From Vibrio vulnificus NBRC 15645 = ATCC 27562 (GTDB lineage Bacteria; Pseudomonadota; Gammaproteobacteria; Enterobacterales; Vibrionaceae), in assembly GCF_002224265.1 (NCBI RefSeq), contig NZ_CP012882.1:992001-1056000 (forward strand): DNA of 64,000 nucleotides, read 5' to 3'. Each line of letters opens with the position of its first letter. Positions within the stretch are counted from its first letter, which is position 1. The position numbers and the translations under genes are program-made. The notes below the pieces were generated by a model. The model worked only from the letters and a program-made list of their open reading frames with translations, did no database searches and was not told where the DNA came from. Shown here one piece after another: positions 33,185 through 42,837 of this stretch.

Positions 33185-34015
33185 TCATGCTAAATTTTTC
33201 ACATATTGTCCAGGCGTCACCCCCATCGCCTTTTTAAAATGGCGGTGGAAATGGCTTTGATCATGAAAACCGCACTCTTGAGCCACATCCAAAATACGCC
33301 GGCCTTGGCGCAGTAGCTTTTTGGCGAGCCTTAGTCTTTGCTGTATCTGATAGGCATGTGGCGGGAATCCATAGCGTTTTTGAAACTCGCGAACAAGATG
33401 AAAAGGGCTAATGCCGCCTAGTGTTGCAAGTTCTTCTAGGGAGACGTCAGCTTGCGGAAAGTCATCAAGAAATTCTTTAACCAAGGTTAATTGACGCTGC
33501 GCTGCCGGGTTGTTTTGAGGCGATATCCGATGGGTACTGTGTTTCGCCGCGAGTTTAATCAAGGTGCCATACACCAAGGTTTCGCGCAGTAAGCGATTGT
33601 CCGAATTGGCTAAGGTGTCAAAAACCAGCCGAAGCTGCATGGCTAATTCGGGGTCGTAGACCACAGGCTGCGGAAAATAGGGGATGGCGATATTCGGTGC
33701 ATTCAATTCTTCACTGAGTCTTTGAAACTGCTCTGGCACTGGGTACATGGCTTTGTACTCCCATCCACCTTCAGTGGCGGAATGGCCGTTGTGCACTTCG
33801 TCTGCGTTAACAAGAATGATGCTGTCTTGAGGCGCAACGTGGTTACCCCCGGTGCGGAAAAAACGTTGCGCACCTTTTTCAATCACGCCGATGGTATAGC
33901 CTTCATGACTGTGGCGAGAAAAGTTTTGCGTCTCATATTTGGCATCAAGTAACTCCAATCCCCCCAGTTCTGAGGCAATTTGGAAATGCGCGACTTCCTT
34001 ACTGTTCTTTTTCAT
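33185..34015 (-). CDS. AraC family regulator with cupin sensor domain
   Basis: A 276-residue regulator: an AraC-type cupin ligand domain (about residues 1-150, with FSRHSHEGYTIGVIEKG) and two C-terminal helix-turn-helix motifs (SLEELATLGGISPFHLVREF and ILDVAQECGFHDQSHFHRHF). I chose the ATG at 34015 with AAGG 9 nt before it. Homologous regulators often control amino acid exporters; here azlCD lies downstream and a LysE exporter lies divergently upstream. Confidence 0.87.
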   Translation of the reverse strand: MKKNSKEVAHFQIASELGGLELLDAKYETQNFSRHSHEGYTIGVIEKGAQRFFRTGGNHVAPQDSIILVNADEVHNGHSATEGGWEYKAMYPVPEQFQRLSEELNAPNIAIPYFPQPVVYDPELAMQLRLVFDTLANSDNRLLRETLVYGTLIKLAAKHSTHRISPQNNPAAQRQLTLVKEFLDDFPQADVSLEELATLGGISPFHLVREFQKRYGFPPHAYQIQQRLRLAKKLLRQGRRILDVAQECGFHDQSHFHRHFKKAMGVTPGQYVKNLA

Positions 34016-34070
34016 TATTTGCCTTGTCCGTTGAGATGATTTGAGTGTACGCCAAACCTTTCCCTCATTT

Positions 34071-34084
34071 TTGTACAAAATTGC
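34071..34084. promoter_or_regulatory. AraC-type site upstream of the regulator gene
   Basis: TTGTACAAAATTGC, 56-69 bp upstream of the regulator start and about 160 bp upstream of the divergent lysE-like gene. It matches the azlC site in 13 of 14 bases and in the same orientation. Confidence 0.5.
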
Positions 34085-34245
34085 TCTCAATCCTATCGCT
34101 CGGCACAATTTAGCGGAACACGCTGGTTGTTTTTGTATGATTGGTTATTAAATCGGCAAATGATGTATGTGGTGGAGGTATATCTGGTTGTTGGGGCGCT
34201 GTTTCGGTAAAATCCGCGCCCTTGTTCCAAAAGACCAGAATAAAA

Positions 34246-34878
34246 ATGATCGATATTACTATTTTGCCTGTTTATTTAACGGCAGTGATTGCATTGTTAT
34301 TGTTGCCAGGGCCAGACATGCTGCTGATTGCCAGCTCTAGCATGAGTTACGGTAAGAAAGTTGGGCTATTTGCCAGTTTGGGCAATGCCACTTCGGGGAT
34401 CATCTTAACCTTGCTCGCCGCTATGGGCGTTTCAGCGTTGATTGCCATGAGCCCTTTGGCTTTGAAAGCCCTCCATTTACTGGGCGGCGCGTACTTGCTC
34501 AAAATGGGTTGGGACTGCTTGCGAACTTCTCCAGCGCAAGCGCCGCAATCTCAACATCACAATGCAATGGCATTGACTTACTACCAACGCGCATTAATGA
34601 GCAATTTGCTTAATCCGAAGGCGTTGGTTTTCTTTGTGATGTTTTTGCCTCAGTTTGTGTCGAATAACATCTCTGCCTCTTCTGGTGAACAGATGTTGGC
34701 GTTAGGTTTGCTACTCAATGTTTTGGGTTTATTGTTCAATTTTGTGTTGGTTGCTTTGGCAGGCACGGTTGGTAAGAAGCTTTTGGACAATGCGACGTTT
34801 CGGCTTTATCAGCACAAAGTGATGGGGGCGGTGTTTGTTTTCTTATCTCTTTGGATGTTATTGAATTTTAACTCGTGA
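34246..34878 (+). CDS. LysE/RhtB family amino acid exporter
   Basis: A 210-residue inner-membrane exporter with six helices. The family start is clear: LPGPDMLLIASSSMSYGKKVGLFASLGNATSG, here given in parts around residues 20-50, and NPKALVFF appears further on. It exports amino acids or homoserine lactone-like compounds. The start at 34246 was chosen because the family sequence begins there; upstream codons lack an RBS. It is divergent from the AraC-type regulator. Confidence 0.86.
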   Translation: MIDITILPVYLTAVIALLLLPGPDMLLIASSSMSYGKKVGLFASLGNATSGIILTLLAAMGVSALIAMSPLALKALHLLGGAYLLKMGWDCLRTSPAQAPQSQHHNAMALTYYQRALMSNLLNPKALVFFVMFLPQFVSNNISASSGEQMLALGLLLNVLGLLFNFVLVALAGTVGKKLLDNATFRLYQHKVMGAVFVFLSLWMLLNFNS

Positions 34879-34893
34879 TAGATTGTTTGACCT

Positions 34894-34918
34894 AAAAGCC
34901 AGCGCCGCTGGCTTTTTT
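34894..34918 (+). terminator. Terminator of the lysE-like gene
   Basis: AAAAGCCAGC (34894-34903) pairs with GCTGGCTTTT (34907-34916), followed by TT. Confidence 0.86.
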
Positions 34919-35018
34919 CTTAACTAGGGCTCGTAATAGCAAAAACCAAAGCATAAAAAACTAAGCAGCAATGCTTACGTTTAGCGTTGCGGGTAACGAT
35001 CACACGGGAGGAAGGCGC

Positions 35019-35441
35019 ATGGACTTGAAAACAGAATTTACCTTTGACCTACAAAATGAAGAATTTGAAACCATTCGTCAGGGGATTCGTGCTTATAATG
35101 CTCAACATCTTCCTGATGGCGAAGTGAAAAAGATCGGCTGTTTTGTTCGTAATGAGGACGGCAAATTGGTCGGCGGCCTAACGGGTGAGTGGTTTACCAC
35201 CAGCGTCTTTGTGGAATTTCTTTGGTTAGATGAACACTACCGTCAACATGGCTTAGGCAGCCAATTGATGCAGCGTTTAGAACACGAGGTAAAACCTCAA
35301 GGGGTGACGGATATTTGTCTTGATACCTACAGTTTCCAAGCGTTGGATTTTTATCTCAAATTGGGGTTTGAGAAGGTTGGCCAATATAGCAATTACCCAG
35401 CAAAAGGCATCAATAAGTACTTCTTGCAAAAAGTCATTTAA
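35019..35441 (+). CDS. GNAT family N-acetyltransferase
   Basis: A 140-residue acetyltransferase. The acetyl-CoA motif appears as YRQHGLGSQLMQRLE (R/Q-x-x-G-x-G/A). C-terminal LDTYSFQALDFYLKLGFEKVG completes the fold. The substrate is unknown. I chose the ATG at 35019, which follows GGAGGAAG; a longer frame from 34971 has no RBS. Confidence 0.85.
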   Translation: MDLKTEFTFDLQNEEFETIRQGIRAYNAQHLPDGEVKKIGCFVRNEDGKLVGGLTGEWFTTSVFVEFLWLDEHYRQHGLGSQLMQRLEHEVKPQGVTDICLDTYSFQALDFYLKLGFEKVGQYSNYPAKGINKYFLQKVI

Positions 35442-35460
35442 TCATTAGGCAGGTATAGCA

Positions 35461-35493
35461 AAAGAGCACACTCATACGTCGAGTGTGCTCTTT
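35461..35493. terminator. Bidirectional terminator
   Basis: AAAGAGCACACTC (35461-35473) pairs perfectly with GAGTGTGCTCTTT (35481-35493). It lies between the convergent acetyltransferase and phosphohexomutase genes and can serve both. Confidence 0.85.
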
Positions 35494-35497
35494 GTTT

Positions 35498-37207
35498 TTA
35501 TGACGATGACAAACTTTGTTGATGGGCTGCAATGAGCGTATTCATTTTGCTCTCGGCCTTAAACTGCGCGGTTTGGTAATCCAACTCAGCAGGAAAATCG
35601 CTAATCACCTCGTAGTAGCACTTCAGCTTCGGCTCAGTGCCTGAAGGGCGGACGATAACGCGTGAGCGATCTTCAAGGTGATAGATCAGAACATCGCTGG
35701 CAGGCAGGTTAATCGCTTCTGTCACGCCATTGGTCACGTATCGTAACGACGCTTTGAGATCTTCAATCACCGTTACTTTCTGCCCTGCTATGATTTTCGG
35801 CGGTTTGGCTCTCAGTTGGTCACCGATGGGTGGCGAATCAGGCGATAAGGCAATACTGCGCTGCGCGTTAAAATAGAAGCCATGTTGACGATAAAGCTGC
35901 TCTAATTTATCCCACAAGGTAAGGCCATTTTCTTTCAGTTGTGCCGTGAGCTGGGAAAACGCGACCAGCGCTGATAAACCGTCTTTATCCCAAACTTTAT
36001 TGCCTACGGTGTAGCCTAGCGCTTCCTCATACGCAAACAGGAACTGCTTGTTATCGCTTTGCTGAGCCATGGCAACATTAGTGAGCCACTTAAAGCCTGT
36101 GAGCGTTTGGTAGTAATGGGCACCGTGCTGTTTGGCGATGTCAGCCAACAAGCGAGAAGAGACAATGGTGTTGCCAACCAGTTGTTTGCTAGCATCCACG
36201 CTGCTGAGGAGATAGTCGGCGAACAACGCACCCACTTGATCCCCTGTGAGCATTTGGTAGCTGCCATCCGGTTTGCGAACAGCAACGGCGAAGCGGTCGG
36301 CATCTGGGTCATTGGCACAAGCAATCTCTGCATCGACGGTTTTTGCTAGATCCATCACCATATCCATTGCCCCAGCTTCTTCTGGGTTCGGGAAGTTTAC
36401 CGTCGGAAATGTGCCATCAGGCTCTCGTTGTTCTGGTACACTCAGCACATGAGTAAAACCGGCATCGGCCAGCAGTGTCTCGGCCATCTCAGCGCCGACA
36501 CCATGCATAGCGGTGTAGGCGATGGAGATATCAACCGCATGGCTCGATTTTAACAATGGGTGAGTGTTCATCGCTTGGCGATACGTTTGGTAGTAGTCAT
36601 CTTTGAGCCAAACCAAAAGGCCGTGTTTTTCCGCATCACTCAATGACATGAGAGGGATAGGTTTGTGCGTCGCTTGCTCAATCTCGCCGGCAATACCCGC
36701 GTCATGAGGTGGAATGATTTGTGCGCCATTTTCCCAATAGACTTTAAAGCCGTTGTATTCCGGTGGGTTGTGGCTTGCGGTAACCACTACTGCCGCTGCG
36801 GCATTAAACTGTTTGACACCAAATGCCACCACTGGTGTTGGGGCTACTTTATGGGTGAGGTAAACCTTAATGCCCAACGCGGTGAGTACAGCGGCCGTGT
36901 CGTGAGCAAATTGCTTCGAATCGGTTCGGCCATCATAGCCAATCACCACACCACGACCAGCCGCGTTACGAATCGTCTCGATGAGATAATGTCCGAGCCC
37001 TGTCGCGGTTTCTTGAATGACAAGTCGGTTCATGCGATTTGGTCCCGAACCGACTTTTCCACGTAATCCGGCGGTACCAAATTCAAGCCTGCCGCGAAAA
37101 CGGTCTTGCAATTCTTCCGTCATCTTCTCATCGATGAGGTACTGAAGTTCTTCACGGGTGCGTGGATCCGGATCTCTGGCCAACCAGTCAGTGACTTGTT
37201 TTAGCAT
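35498..37207 (-). CDS. Phosphohexomutase (PGM/PMM, PgcA/PGM2-type)
   Basis: A 569-residue alpha-D-phosphohexomutase that interconverts hexose 1- and 6-phosphates. The phosphoserine is S145 in TASHNPPEYNG, the Mg loop is DPDADR, the sugar loop is EEALGYTVG and the phosphate loop RPSGTEPK. The length and the N-terminal RDPDPRTREE block match the larger PgcA/PGM2 subfamily (phosphoglucomutase or phosphopentomutase) rather than E. coli Pgm. A Fur-box-like palindrome lies 37 bp upstream of its start. Confidence 0.88.
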   Translation of the reverse strand: MLKQVTDWLARDPDPRTREELQYLIDEKMTEELQDRFRGRLEFGTAGLRGKVGSGPNRMNRLVIQETATGLGHYLIETIRNAAGRGVVIGYDGRTDSKQFAHDTAAVLTALGIKVYLTHKVAPTPVVAFGVKQFNAAAAVVVTASHNPPEYNGFKVYWENGAQIIPPHDAGIAGEIEQATHKPIPLMSLSDAEKHGLLVWLKDDYYQTYRQAMNTHPLLKSSHAVDISIAYTAMHGVGAEMAETLLADAGFTHVLSVPEQREPDGTFPTVNFPNPEEAGAMDMVMDLAKTVDAEIACANDPDADRFAVAVRKPDGSYQMLTGDQVGALFADYLLSSVDASKQLVGNTIVSSRLLADIAKQHGAHYYQTLTGFKWLTNVAMAQQSDNKQFLFAYEEALGYTVGNKVWDKDGLSALVAFSQLTAQLKENGLTLWDKLEQLYRQHGFYFNAQRSIALSPDSPPIGDQLRAKPPKIIAGQKVTVIEDLKASLRYVTNGVTEAINLPASDVLIYHLEDRSRVIVRPSGTEPKLKCYYEVISDFPAELDYQTAQFKAESKMNTLIAAHQQSLSSS

Positions 37208-37243
37208 ACGATTTTTCCTTACTCTCTCTGTTTTCTTTAAATT

Positions 37244-37264
37244 AAATGATAATAAATATCATTT
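37244..37264. promoter_or_regulatory. Fur-box-like palindrome
   Basis: AAATGATA-ATAAA-TATCATTT is a perfect 8-bp-arm palindrome. The inner 15-mer TGATAATAAATATCA matches the Fur 7-1-7 consensus TGATAAT-N-ATTATCA in 13 of 14 fixed positions. It lies in the 329-bp gap between the phosphohexomutase and cox operons, nearer the former. The rest of this gap is AT-rich, and I saw no gene in it. Confidence 0.4.
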
Positions 37265-37536
37265 CCGTGATGCCAAACGATTACTGAAATCATAAAAATT
37301 TCATTTGTTCTAAAGATAGACAATTTCTCTACCTTAAGTGTTCTTATTGACAAGATTGTTTGTTGTTTTGTGGATATTTTCTTGAAGAAAGCCATAACTG
37401 AGTCTAGCTTTTTAACATAAATATAACAAAGAGTGTTGAAATCAGGGTTTTGCCCTTTTTTTACTGGTTTGTTCGGTAGTTGCAGTCCGAAATGATCAAT
37501 CTCAACGTTGGCGCGGTGAGTCAGAGGAGACAGCTT

Positions 37537-38697
37537 TTGAAGAAACGATTTCTCACACTGATGGGGCTGTTTGACCTGATGCTAGTAGGCTTCGGTGCGC
37601 CAGCCATTGCATCGCAAACAGAGTTCAATATGACCCAAGGGGTCACACAGATCAGTCAGCAGGTGTATGAGCTGCACATGCTGATTTTTTATATCTGCTG
37701 TGCCATTGCACTGATTGTGTTTGGGGCCATGTTCTATGCCATTTTCAAACACCGAAAATCGAAAGGGGCCGTCGCCGCGCATTTTCATGAAAGTACCAAA
37801 GTGGAAGTGATATGGACGGTGATTCCGATTTTGATCCTCGTCGCGATGGCGATTCCTGCCACCAAAACGTTGGTAGCGATGGAGGACACATCTCAATCTG
37901 ATCTGACGGTTAAAATTACCGGTTCTCAGTGGAAATGGCACTACAGCTATTTCGGGGAAGACGTTGAGTTTTTCAGTTTACTGGCAACCTCGCAAAAGCA
38001 GATTGATGGTCTTGAAGTTAAAGGGGCCAATTATTTGTTGGAAGTGGATAATCCTCTGGTCGTTCCCATCAATCGTAAGATCCGTTTTCTTCTCACTTCT
38101 GATGATGTCATTCATTCGTGGTGGGTGCCCGACTTTGCGGTGAAGAAAGATACTATCCCCGGTTTCATCAATGAAGCATGGACGCGCATCGACAAGCCCG
38201 GGGTATACCGTGGCCAGTGTGCTGAGTTGTGTGGTCGAGCGCATGGTTTTATGCCCGTAGTGGTGCATGCCATGGAAGAGAACGATTTTGAACAATGGCT
38301 TGCGAGCAAGAAAACCGAGTTAGCCGAAGCGAAACAAGCGGCAGCATCGGCACTGAAGCAAACATTGTCGCTGGATGAGTTGATGGCTCAAGGTGAAGCA
38401 ATTTACGCCGCGCGATGCGCGGTTTGCCATCAAGCCAATGGCATGGGGATCCCTGGAGCCTTTCCGGCCATTAAAGGCAGTGCGATTGCGACTGGAGATC
38501 ACGACAAGCACATCGACATTGTTCTTAATGGTAAAGCAGGAACCGCAATGCAAGCTTTTGCCAATCAGCTTTCTGAGCAAGAGATTGCTTCGGTGGTCAC
38601 GTATCAACGCAATGCCTTTGGTAATGACACAGGTGATGCGGTGCAAGCGGCTGACGTCAACGCCCATAAAGCGCAGAGTCGCGGGGAGGGACAATGA
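37537..38697 (+). CDS. ctaC: Cytochrome c oxidase subunit II with fused cytochrome c
   Basis: A 386-residue subunit II of a heme-copper oxidase. It has a signal sequence, two membrane helices, a CuA domain with C228, C232 and H236 in the [12 protein letters not shown] motif, and a C-terminal cytochrome c domain with CAVCH (C294, C297, H298), as in caa3-type oxidases. I chose the TTG at 37537 because AGAGGAGA lies 7 nt upstream and a normal signal peptide ([13 protein letters not shown]) follows; the longer upstream frame lacks an RBS. It is the first gene of the cox operon. Confidence 0.88.
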   Translation: MKKRFLTLMGLFDLMLVGFGAPAIASQTEFNMTQGVTQISQQVYELHMLIFYICCAIALIVFGAMFYAIFKHRKSKGAVAAHFHESTKVEVIWTVIPILILVAMAIPATKTLVAMEDTSQSDLTVKITGSQWKWHYSYFGEDVEFFSLLATSQKQIDGLEVKGANYLLEVDNPLVVPINRKIRFLLTSDDVIHSWWVPDFAVKKDTIPGFINEAWTRIDKPGVYRGQCAELCGRAHGFMPVVVHAMEENDFEQWLASKKTELAEAKQAAASALKQTLSLDELMAQGEAIYAARCAVCHQANGMGIPGAFPAIKGSAIATGDHDKHIDIVLNGKAGTAMQAFANQLSEQEIASVVTYQRNAFGNDTGDAVQAADVNAHKAQSRGEGQ

Positions 38698-40325
38698 GTC
38701 AATTTGAAAAACCGGTCAAATCTGCGTCGGCAGAAAGTGAACTGTCTAGTGCTGTGGTAGTGGAAAGCGATGCTCATGAACATCATCAACCTTCTGGCAT
38801 AGGCCGTTGGATCTACTCCACCAATCACAAAGACATTGGCACGCTCTACCTTTGGTTTAGCTTCATCATGTTTTTAACCGGTGGTGCGATGGCAATGGTT
38901 ATTCGCGCCGAACTCTTTCAACCGGGTTTGCAATTGGTGGACCCGCAATTCTTTAATCAAATGACCACAGTTCACGGCTTGGTGATGGTGTTTGGCGCGG
39001 TGATGCCGGCCTTTACTGGCCTTGCCAACTGGATGATCCCGATGATGATTGGTGCGCCCGATATGGCGTTGCCAAGAATGAATAACTTGAGCTTTTGGAT
39101 TTTGCCTTTTGCTTTTTTAATCCTCATTGGCTCGCTGTTTTTGCCCGGCGGCGGTCCTGATTTTGGTTGGACTTTCTATGCGCCACTTTCGACCAAGTAT
39201 GGCCCCGATAGTACGGCGCTGTTTGTGTTTTCTGTGCACATTATGGGGATCAGCTCCATCATGGGCGCGATCAATGTGATAGTGACCATCGTTAATATGC
39301 GTGCGCCGGGTATGACCTGGTTCAAGCTACCTATGTTCGTTTGGACTTGGTTGATTACGGCATTTTTGTTGATTGCTGTGATGCCCGTGTTGGCAGGGGC
39401 TGTGACCATGGTGCTGACCGATAAGTATTTCGGCACCAGTTTCTTTGACGCGGCGGGTGGTGGTGACCCTGTGATGTTCCAACACATCTTTTGGTTCTTC
39501 GGCCACCCTGAAGTCTACATCATGATTTTGCCGTCTTTCGGTATTGTCTCCGCCATCATCCCAGCGTTTAGTGGTAAAAAGCTTTTTGGCTATCATTCTA
39601 TGGTTTACGCCACCTGCAGTATTGCATTGCTCTCGTTTGTTGTGTGGGCACACCATATGTTCACCACTGGCATGCCGGTATTTGCCGAGCTGTTCTTTAT
39701 GTATTGCACCATGCTGATCGCTGTTCCGACTGGGGTTAAAGTGTTTAACTGGGTTGCGACTATGTGGCGTGGCTCGTTGACGTTTGAAACGCCGATGTTG
39801 TTTGCAATTGCCTTTATTGTGTTGTTCACCATTGGTGGTTTCTCCGGCCTGATGTTAGCGATTGTTCCTGCGGATTTTCAATATCACGACACCTATTTTG
39901 TGGTGGCCCATTTCCACTATGTACTGGTGTCTGGTGCTGTGTTCTCCATCATGGCGGCAGCCTATTATTGGTTGCCCAAGTGGACGGGGCATATGTACGA
40001 CCAGCGGCTAAGTTTGTGGCATTTTTGGTGCTCGGTGATTTCAGTCAATGTCCTTTTCTTCCCAATGCATTTCCTTGGCTTGGCGGGTATGCCACGACGT
40101 ATTCCAGACTACGCGATTCAGTTTGCTGATGTGAATCAGATTGTTTCGATTGGCGGATTTGCCTTTGGCTTGTCACAGCTTATCTTCCTCTGGTTGGTGA
40201 TTAAATGCGTCAAAGGGGGTGACAAGGCCGCAGCCAAACCGTGGGAAAGAGCGGAAGGGTTGGAGTGGACAGTGCCAAGCCCAGCCCCACATCACACTTT
40301 CTCGACCCCGCCAAAAGTGGATTGA
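38694..40325 (+). CDS. ctaD: Cytochrome c oxidase subunit I
   Basis: A 543-residue catalytic subunit with 12 helices that reduces O2 and pumps protons. It contains the heme a and heme a3/CuB histidines in [25 protein letters not shown] and VVAHFHYVL. The segment with the cross-linked His-Tyr pair (GHPEVY) marks an A-type oxidase. It overlaps ctaC by 4 bp and has GGGGAGGG before the start. Confidence 0.93.
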   Translation: MSQFEKPVKSASAESELSSAVVVESDAHEHHQPSGIGRWIYSTNHKDIGTLYLWFSFIMFLTGGAMAMVIRAELFQPGLQLVDPQFFNQMTTVHGLVMVFGAVMPAFTGLANWMIPMMIGAPDMALPRMNNLSFWILPFAFLILIGSLFLPGGGPDFGWTFYAPLSTKYGPDSTALFVFSVHIMGISSIMGAINVIVTIVNMRAPGMTWFKLPMFVWTWLITAFLLIAVMPVLAGAVTMVLTDKYFGTSFFDAAGGGDPVMFQHIFWFFGHPEVYIMILPSFGIVSAIIPAFSGKKLFGYHSMVYATCSIALLSFVVWAHHMFTTGMPVFAELFFMYCTMLIAVPTGVKVFNWVATMWRGSLTFETPMLFAIAFIVLFTIGGFSGLMLAIVPADFQYHDTYFVVAHFHYVLVSGAVFSIMAAAYYWLPKWTGHMYDQRLSLWHFWCSVISVNVLFFPMHFLGLAGMPRRIPDYAIQFADVNQIVSIGGFAFGLSQLIFLWLVIKCVKGGDKAAAKPWERAEGLEWTVPSPAPHHTFSTPPKVD

Positions 40326-40331
40326 GGTGAC

Positions 40332-40943
40332 ATGATGACGAAAGGAAGATCGAACCACGTTCTGACTCTTAAGCTGACGATGGCGGCTTTGGCGATGTTT
40401 GGTTTCGGTTTTGCTTTGGTGCCTCTGTATGACGTGATGTGCGATGTGCTTGGCATCAATGGTAAAACCGATAACGTTGCCGTGGCGGCTCCGGTAGGGT
40501 TACAGATTGATACCAGCAGAACCATTCGCGTCGAGTTCATGGCGCATGTTTCACCGGATATGCCGTGGAGCTTCAAACCACAATCGGTCACGCTCAATGT
40601 GCATCCGGGAGAAGTGATTCAAACGGCGTATCTGGCGCAAAACCTCAGCCAAGAGATCTTAGTTGGTCAGGCCGTGCCTTCGGTGTCTCCGGGGCAGGGC
40701 GCAGCATTTTTCAACAAGATTGAGTGTTTTTGTTTTAATCGCCAACCCATTGAAGGAAATCAGTTGGCACAGATGCCACTGATTTTCTACATCGAGCCTG
40801 ACTTACCAACCGAGATTCACACATTAACGCTCTCTTATACCTTGTATCGTTTACCCGTTGAACAAGCCGACAGAGAGAAACTCGCGCAATTATCTGGACT
40901 CAAGGAGGCAACCAATCCAGTGCCTCAGGGAGCTGAGCTATGA
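40332..40943 (+). CDS. ctaG: Cytochrome c oxidase assembly protein Cox11/CtaG
   Basis: A 203-residue copper chaperone for the CuB site of subunit I. One N-terminal membrane helix (about residues 12-33, ending PLYDVMCDVLGING) anchors a periplasmic immunoglobulin-like domain with the copper motif CFCFN. Two consecutive ATG codons are present; the second (40335) is better spaced from GAGG. It overlaps ctaE by 4 bp. Confidence 0.91.
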   Translation: MMTKGRSNHVLTLKLTMAALAMFGFGFALVPLYDVMCDVLGINGKTDNVAVAAPVGLQIDTSRTIRVEFMAHVSPDMPWSFKPQSVTLNVHPGEVIQTAYLAQNLSQEILVGQAVPSVSPGQGAAFFNKIECFCFNRQPIEGNQLAQMPLIFYIEPDLPTEIHTLTLSYTLYRLPVEQADREKLAQLSGLKEATNPVPQGAEL

Positions 40944-41824
40944 GTAACAAACATCCGTCCTATTACGTTCCTGCCCAAAGCAATTGGCCGATTCTTGGCG
41001 CTTTTGCGCTGTTTATGATTGCTGTCGGGGCTGGCATGACCGTTCAGGGTACGCAAATAGAAGGGCCCGTGGGGCCAATCGGCAATGTGATTTTAATCAT
41101 CGGTTCTTTCACCTTGCTGTATATGTTGGCAGGGTGGTTTAGCAATGTGATCACCGAGTCACTCACCGGAAAATACAGCGAGCAGATTGCCCGCTCTTTT
41201 CGACAAGGAATGAGTTGGTTTATTTTTTCTGAGGTGATGTTTTTCGGGGCGTTTTTTGGTGCGCTTTTCTACGCAAGAATGGTGGCAGTGCCGTGGCTTG
41301 GCGGGGCAGACAACAATGCCATGACGCATGAGATCTTATGGCCAAGCTTTGAAGCCTTTTGGCCTTTGACCACCACACCGTCTGGTCAAGAAACACAAGC
41401 GATGCCATGGCAAGGAATCCCTTTGGTTAACACCATCATTTTGTTGACCTCATCGATTACCCTGCATTTGGCGCATACCAGCTTAGAGAAAAATCAACGT
41501 ATGGCGTTGATTGTTTGGTTGGAGATCACCATCGTTCTTGCGGGCTTCTTCCTTTTCTATCAAGTAGAAGAATATGCCCATGCTTACCAGGAAATGGGAT
41601 TGACACTGCAATCGGGCATTTATGGCAATACCTTCTTCCTCTTGACGGGTTTTCACGGCATGCATGTGTTCTTGGGTACGACGTTTTTGATCGTGTTACT
41701 CGGCCGCATCGCCAAAGACCATTTTACGCCGAAAGATCATTTCGCCTTTCAAGCGGGTAGTTGGTATTGGCATTTTGTTGACGTGGTTTGGCTCTGTTTG
41801 TTTGTTTTTGTCTACGTTCTGTAA
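40940..41824 (+). CDS. ctaE: Cytochrome c oxidase subunit III
   Basis: A 294-residue subunit with seven helices. Family blocks include WFIFSEVMFFGAFF, HLAHTSLEKN, GFHGMHVFLG and SWYWHFVDVVWL. It stabilises subunit I and proton uptake. Its stop is 10 bp from the stop of an opposing small gene. Confidence 0.93.
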   Translation: MSNKHPSYYVPAQSNWPILGAFALFMIAVGAGMTVQGTQIEGPVGPIGNVILIIGSFTLLYMLAGWFSNVITESLTGKYSEQIARSFRQGMSWFIFSEVMFFGAFFGALFYARMVAVPWLGGADNNAMTHEILWPSFEAFWPLTTTPSGQETQAMPWQGIPLVNTIILLTSSITLHLAHTSLEKNQRMALIVWLEITIVLAGFFLFYQVEEYAHAYQEMGLTLQSGIYGNTFFLLTGFHGMHVFLGTTFLIVLLGRIAKDHFTPKDHFAFQAGSWYWHFVDVVWLCLFVFVYVL

Positions 41825-41834
41825 TGCAATCAAT

Positions 41835-42059
41835 TTAGTATGGTCTTGGGTTGGGTTCTACCCAACCTGTTGTTAATGCAATCAGCAGAAACAGCACGAC
41901 CAATGCGGAGAGCATCACTCTGCGCCCCAAATAGTGGCTCATGGATTTCCCATTGGGAGAAGAGTCGGCTCGCACCATATGGAATAGGGCTAAACCCAAG
42001 TTGGCAATAATGAACAATAGCAAAAGAACCAGTATCAATTTGAATAGAAATATCGGCAT
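41835..42059 (-). CDS. DUF2909 twin transmembrane protein, antisense in cox operon
   Basis: A 74-residue protein with two helices (about residues 3-26 and 48-65) of the DUF2909 family, which often lies opposite to the cox genes between subunit III and SURF1. Its ATG (42059) is supported by GGAG six nt upstream, inside the SURF1 coding sequence. A longer frame upstream runs antisense through SURF1 and is not real. The role, presumably in oxidase assembly or stability, is unknown. Confidence 0.8.
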   Translation of the reverse strand: MPIFLFKLILVLLLLFIIANLGLALFHMVRADSSPNGKSMSHYLGRRVMLSALVVLFLLIALTTGWVEPNPRPY

Positions 42060-42060
42060 A

Positions 42061-42837
42061 GTGACTCCGAAAGCTGCGTTGATCCGATCGCCCGGCGCCA
42101 TTGTCGCCGCATTGTTAACTTTGGTCGTATTTACCCTGTTGGTCAAACTGGGTTTATGGCAGCTCTCGCGTGCAGAGGAAAAATCGCAACTTGAAATAGA
42201 GTTACAACAGCGTGCTTTGCAAGCACCGCAGCCCTTGCTTGATGTGCTCAATGTGGAACACGCAGCCGCGTTTTCGGTGACGGGAGTGAGAGTGGAAACC
42301 AATGTCGCGCCAAGTGCGTTGCCTATTGTGCTGCTCGACAACCAAACGTGGAACGGGCAAGTGGGTTATCTTGCTTATCAAGTGATGGCATTGATGGATG
42401 AACCGGGAAGTTATCTGCTGGTGGAACTCGGTTTTGTCGACGGTGGTTTACAACGCCAATTTCTCCCCAAAGTGCAAGGTTTTCGTGAGCCTCTGTTTTT
42501 AACCGGGCGGTTGTATCAAAAATCCGTTAACCCATTGAGTGACCAACTCCATTTAGAACTGAGTGATCCCATACGAGTGCAAAACATGGTGATAGCGGAT
42601 CTCAGTAAACAACTCAACGTAAGTCTCATACCGACATTGTTTCAGCCTGATAACCTCACCCATTGGCCCTATCCTCAACCTTGGCAGCCACTGAATATGG
42701 GGAGTCAAAAACATTTTGCCTATGCGATGCAGTGGTTCGCGATGGCTCTGGTTTTATTGTTGATTTCTTCGATGATTTTTGTTCGCTACCTACGCATTCG
42801 CCGCAAGGAGGTGTCGCATGATTTCCACACAAAATAG
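42061..42837 (+). CDS. SURF1 family oxidase assembly protein
   Basis: A 258-residue Surf1/Shy1 protein with two helices, near each end, and a periplasmic domain. It has the typical LGLWQLSRAEEK start and the tail HFAYAMQWFAMALVLL. SURF1 helps insert heme A into subunit I. I chose GTG at 42061 because the family begins there; the start codon is one base from the divergent DUF2909 start. RBS evidence is weak. Confidence 0.82.
   Translation: MTPKAALIRSPGAIVAALLTLVVFTLLVKLGLWQLSRAEEKSQLEIELQQRALQAPQPLLDVLNVEHAAAFSVTGVRVETNVAPSALPIVLLDNQTWNGQVGYLAYQVMALMDEPGSYLLVELGFVDGGLQRQFLPKVQGFREPLFLTGRLYQKSVNPLSDQLHLELSDPIRVQNMVIADLSKQLNVSLIPTLFQPDNLTHWPYPQPWQPLNMGSQKHFAYAMQWFAMALVLLLISSMIFVRYLRIRRKEVSHDFHTK

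Noticed and set aside
42060..42341. An N-terminal extension of the minus-strand DUF2909 gene through surf1.
   Set aside because: The extension is Ser/Cys/Ala-rich antisense translation of surf1, and a good RBS exists for the short start at 42059.
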